Shown here: positions 50,364 to 51,447 of the stretch, one piece after another
Layout: each line of letters opens with the position of its first letter
Numbering within the stretch: the stretch's first letter is position 1
Source: Methanobacterium sp.
GTDB lineage: Archaea; Methanobacteriota; Methanobacteria; Methanobacteriales; Methanobacteriaceae
DNA: 51,447 nt
Reading direction: 5' to 3'
Assembly (NCBI GenBank): GCA_020855015.1
Contig: JAHKLP010000022.1
Coordinates: 1 to 51,447, forward strand
Program-made: the position numbers and the translations under genes
Notes under the pieces: model-generated
What the model was told of the DNA's origin: nothing
What the model saw: only the letters and a program-made list of their open reading frames with translations
Databases searched by the model: none

Positions 50364-51296
50364 TCAATAATAAACCTTTACTGCCTCTTCAATATCATTA
50401 TACACGCCCAAAGCAGCCAGGGCACCAATTTTACCTTGATTGCCTGTTACTTTCACCAGTTCCACACCTTCAGATTCAGCTACTTTTTCAGCTTCTTCAA
50501 CAGTAATCATGGATTTTTTAGCAGCTTCAGCATAAGATCGGAGTTTTTCCGGGACTTTTATTCCTTCAAGCACTGCAATTGCAGTTTTATCCGACAAAGT
50601 ATCTTCTTTTAACAATTCTACGACTTCTTTAACTAATTTGTCCTTTTCATCAGGTTCTACTGCGAATACTAAAGCAATTGCCACACAATTCTGAGTTTTA
50701 TTCGGATTATGAGGGTAAAGCTGCACAGTGATGTGATCCAAATATTGATAACCGCGTTTAACAAGTTCTACGCCTACGTTATGAGCTAGAGTCCAAGTTG
50801 CACCTTCTTCTTTGGTATCAGTGTCATCTATACCTATAACTACTTTCTGTAGGCGTGGTGTGACAACAGTTGCCCTTCCTACTTTAGAACCCCCACCTAC
50901 GTCTCTGAGTTCTACTCTTTTAACTCCTTCTGCCATTCCTCGGCACATTGCAGCTCCCACCCCAGCGCCAGCCAGGCCTGCATGTATTACTTTAACTTCA
51001 TCCCCCTCCACAGAAACTTCTTCGATTCCTGCTGCATGCAAACTAGCTTTAAGACTTAAATCAGATTTTCCCACCTTTACAAGAAAGGTATGTCTATTTC
51101 CATCTCTTCTAGCCTTTAAAACTATGTTACTACTGCGCTGGTACTGGTAAATCATCCACTGGGAACCACTTATGCAGGGATGGTATTCTACTATTTCCAC
51201 CATATCCCCATCTACCATGGTGAGGACTTTTTGGTAAGGTGCTACCCAAGGATCCTGAAATTTATGTTTTAAATCGCGTGGAGTGAGTATTTCCAT
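50364..51296 (-). CDS. Methanogenesis marker protein 11
   Basis: 310 residues. The N-terminus (LTPRDLKHKFQDPWVAPYQKVLTMVDGDMVEIVEYHPCISGSQWMIYQYQRSSNIVL) and a GIDDTDTKEEGATWTLAHNVGVEL segment near residue 155 identify marker 11. The GIDDTD motif resembles the TiaS-type ATP-dependent domain. The family is found across methanogens and its reaction is unknown. GGAG lies seven bases before the ATG. Its presence supports a methanogen origin. Confidence 0.93.
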   Translation of the reverse strand: MEILTPRDLKHKFQDPWVAPYQKVLTMVDGDMVEIVEYHPCISGSQWMIYQYQRSSNIVLKARRDGNRHTFLVKVGKSDLSLKASLHAAGIEEVSVEGDEVKVIHAGLAGAGVGAAMCRGMAEGVKRVELRDVGGGSKVGRATVVTPRLQKVVIGIDDTDTKEEGATWTLAHNVGVELVKRGYQYLDHITVQLYPHNPNKTQNCVAIALVFAVEPDEKDKLVKEVVELLKEDTLSDKTAIAVLEGIKVPEKLRSYAEAAKKSMITVEEAEKVAESEGVELVKVTGNQGKIGALAALGVYNDIEEAVKVYY

Positions 51297-51378
51297 TGGA
51301 TGTCTCCAGAAAAAACCTGATTCCTTCAGAAGTTTTATTTAAGTTAAAAAATAAATTGTGTGAAAAAAGGGAATATCA

Positions 51379-51447
51379 TTATTTAAGTCGTTCCGTCATT
51401 TTCACTGCAGCTTCCACAGCACGTTTAGCATAGTCCACCCTCTGATG
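51379..51447 (-). CDS. C-terminal fragment of a gene cut by the window end
   Basis: The minus strand ends in a TAA at 51379-51381, preceded by 22 codons open to the window edge (HQRVDYAKRAVEAAVKMTE then RLK). The amphipathic helix fits a protein C-terminus. It is oriented like the marker 11 gene and lies 82 bp from that gene's start. Too short to identify. Confidence 0.5.
   Translation of the reverse strand, partial: HQRVDYAKRAVEAAVKMTERLK

Overview
The window is a chromosomal segment of a mesophilic, AT-rich hydrogenotrophic methanogen of the Methanobacteriales, most likely Methanobacterium or a close relative. This rests on a complete F420-reducing hydrogenase operon (frhADGB), the small-type nickel/cobalt chelatase CfbA, methanogenesis marker protein 11, archaeal information-processing genes (aIF2-alpha, S27e, L44e, L21e, Nop10, PCNA, GINS, TFS, RpoL, Rpb4, SRP54, Pus10, Dph2, Csl4), a tandem double-domain PurE and a full GrpE-DnaK-DnaJ set. 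Strong GGTGA/GGAGG ribosome binding sites and TATA boxes precede many genes and were used to choose starts.

Layout. 1-3.4 kb: a truncated methyltransferase, a QueG-like iron-sulfur protein, a nitroreductase, a 30-residue cysteine-rich peptide divergent from an HxlR regulator, and a PAP2 phosphatase. 3.4-6.7 kb: LarB divergent from HypF, both tied to nickel enzymes. 6.7-11.4 kb: a winged-helix regulator divergent from grpE-dnaK-dnaJ, with a triplicated TATA-containing promoter element between them. 11.5-16 kb: a CMD-family protein, a DUF308-like membrane protein, RNase P RNA (minus strand), initiator tRNA-Met, two membrane-anchored coiled-coil proteins, methionine aminopeptidase and a TPR protein. 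16.2-19.6 kb: frhADGB on the minus strand. 20-22.1 kb: a PepSY-like exported protein coupled to a PAC2 protein, two tandem tRNA-Arg genes, an acetyltransferase whose end overlaps a tRNA, and a 35-residue membrane peptide.

22.2-33.1 kb is a long minus-strand information-processing block: hpt, dph2, csl4, rpoL, DUF99, NUDIX, TFS, a membrane protein, PCNA, GINS, L44e, S27e, aIF2-alpha, Nop10, PAC2 and endonuclease Q. 33.5-39.8 kb is a plus-strand counterpart: srp54, pus10, rpl21e, rpoF, DUF655, ksgA, a CMD-like protein and a HemK2-like methyltransferase. A structured region near 39.94-40.02 kb may be an unannotated RNA. Two pilin-like surface proteins follow, then a DUF35 protein, cfbA, thiL and amrS. 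The end carries a UbiD-family decarboxylase, the double PurE, a membrane glycosyltransferase and methanogenesis marker 11.

Most of the window is conserved core genome. I saw no CRISPR array, insertion sequence or integrase. The least explained items are the structured RNA candidate, the probable one-base frame break at the rpoL/DUF99 junction next to a histone-like lysine tail, two small peptides with their own expression signals, the pilin-like pair, and several inverted-repeat operator candidates.
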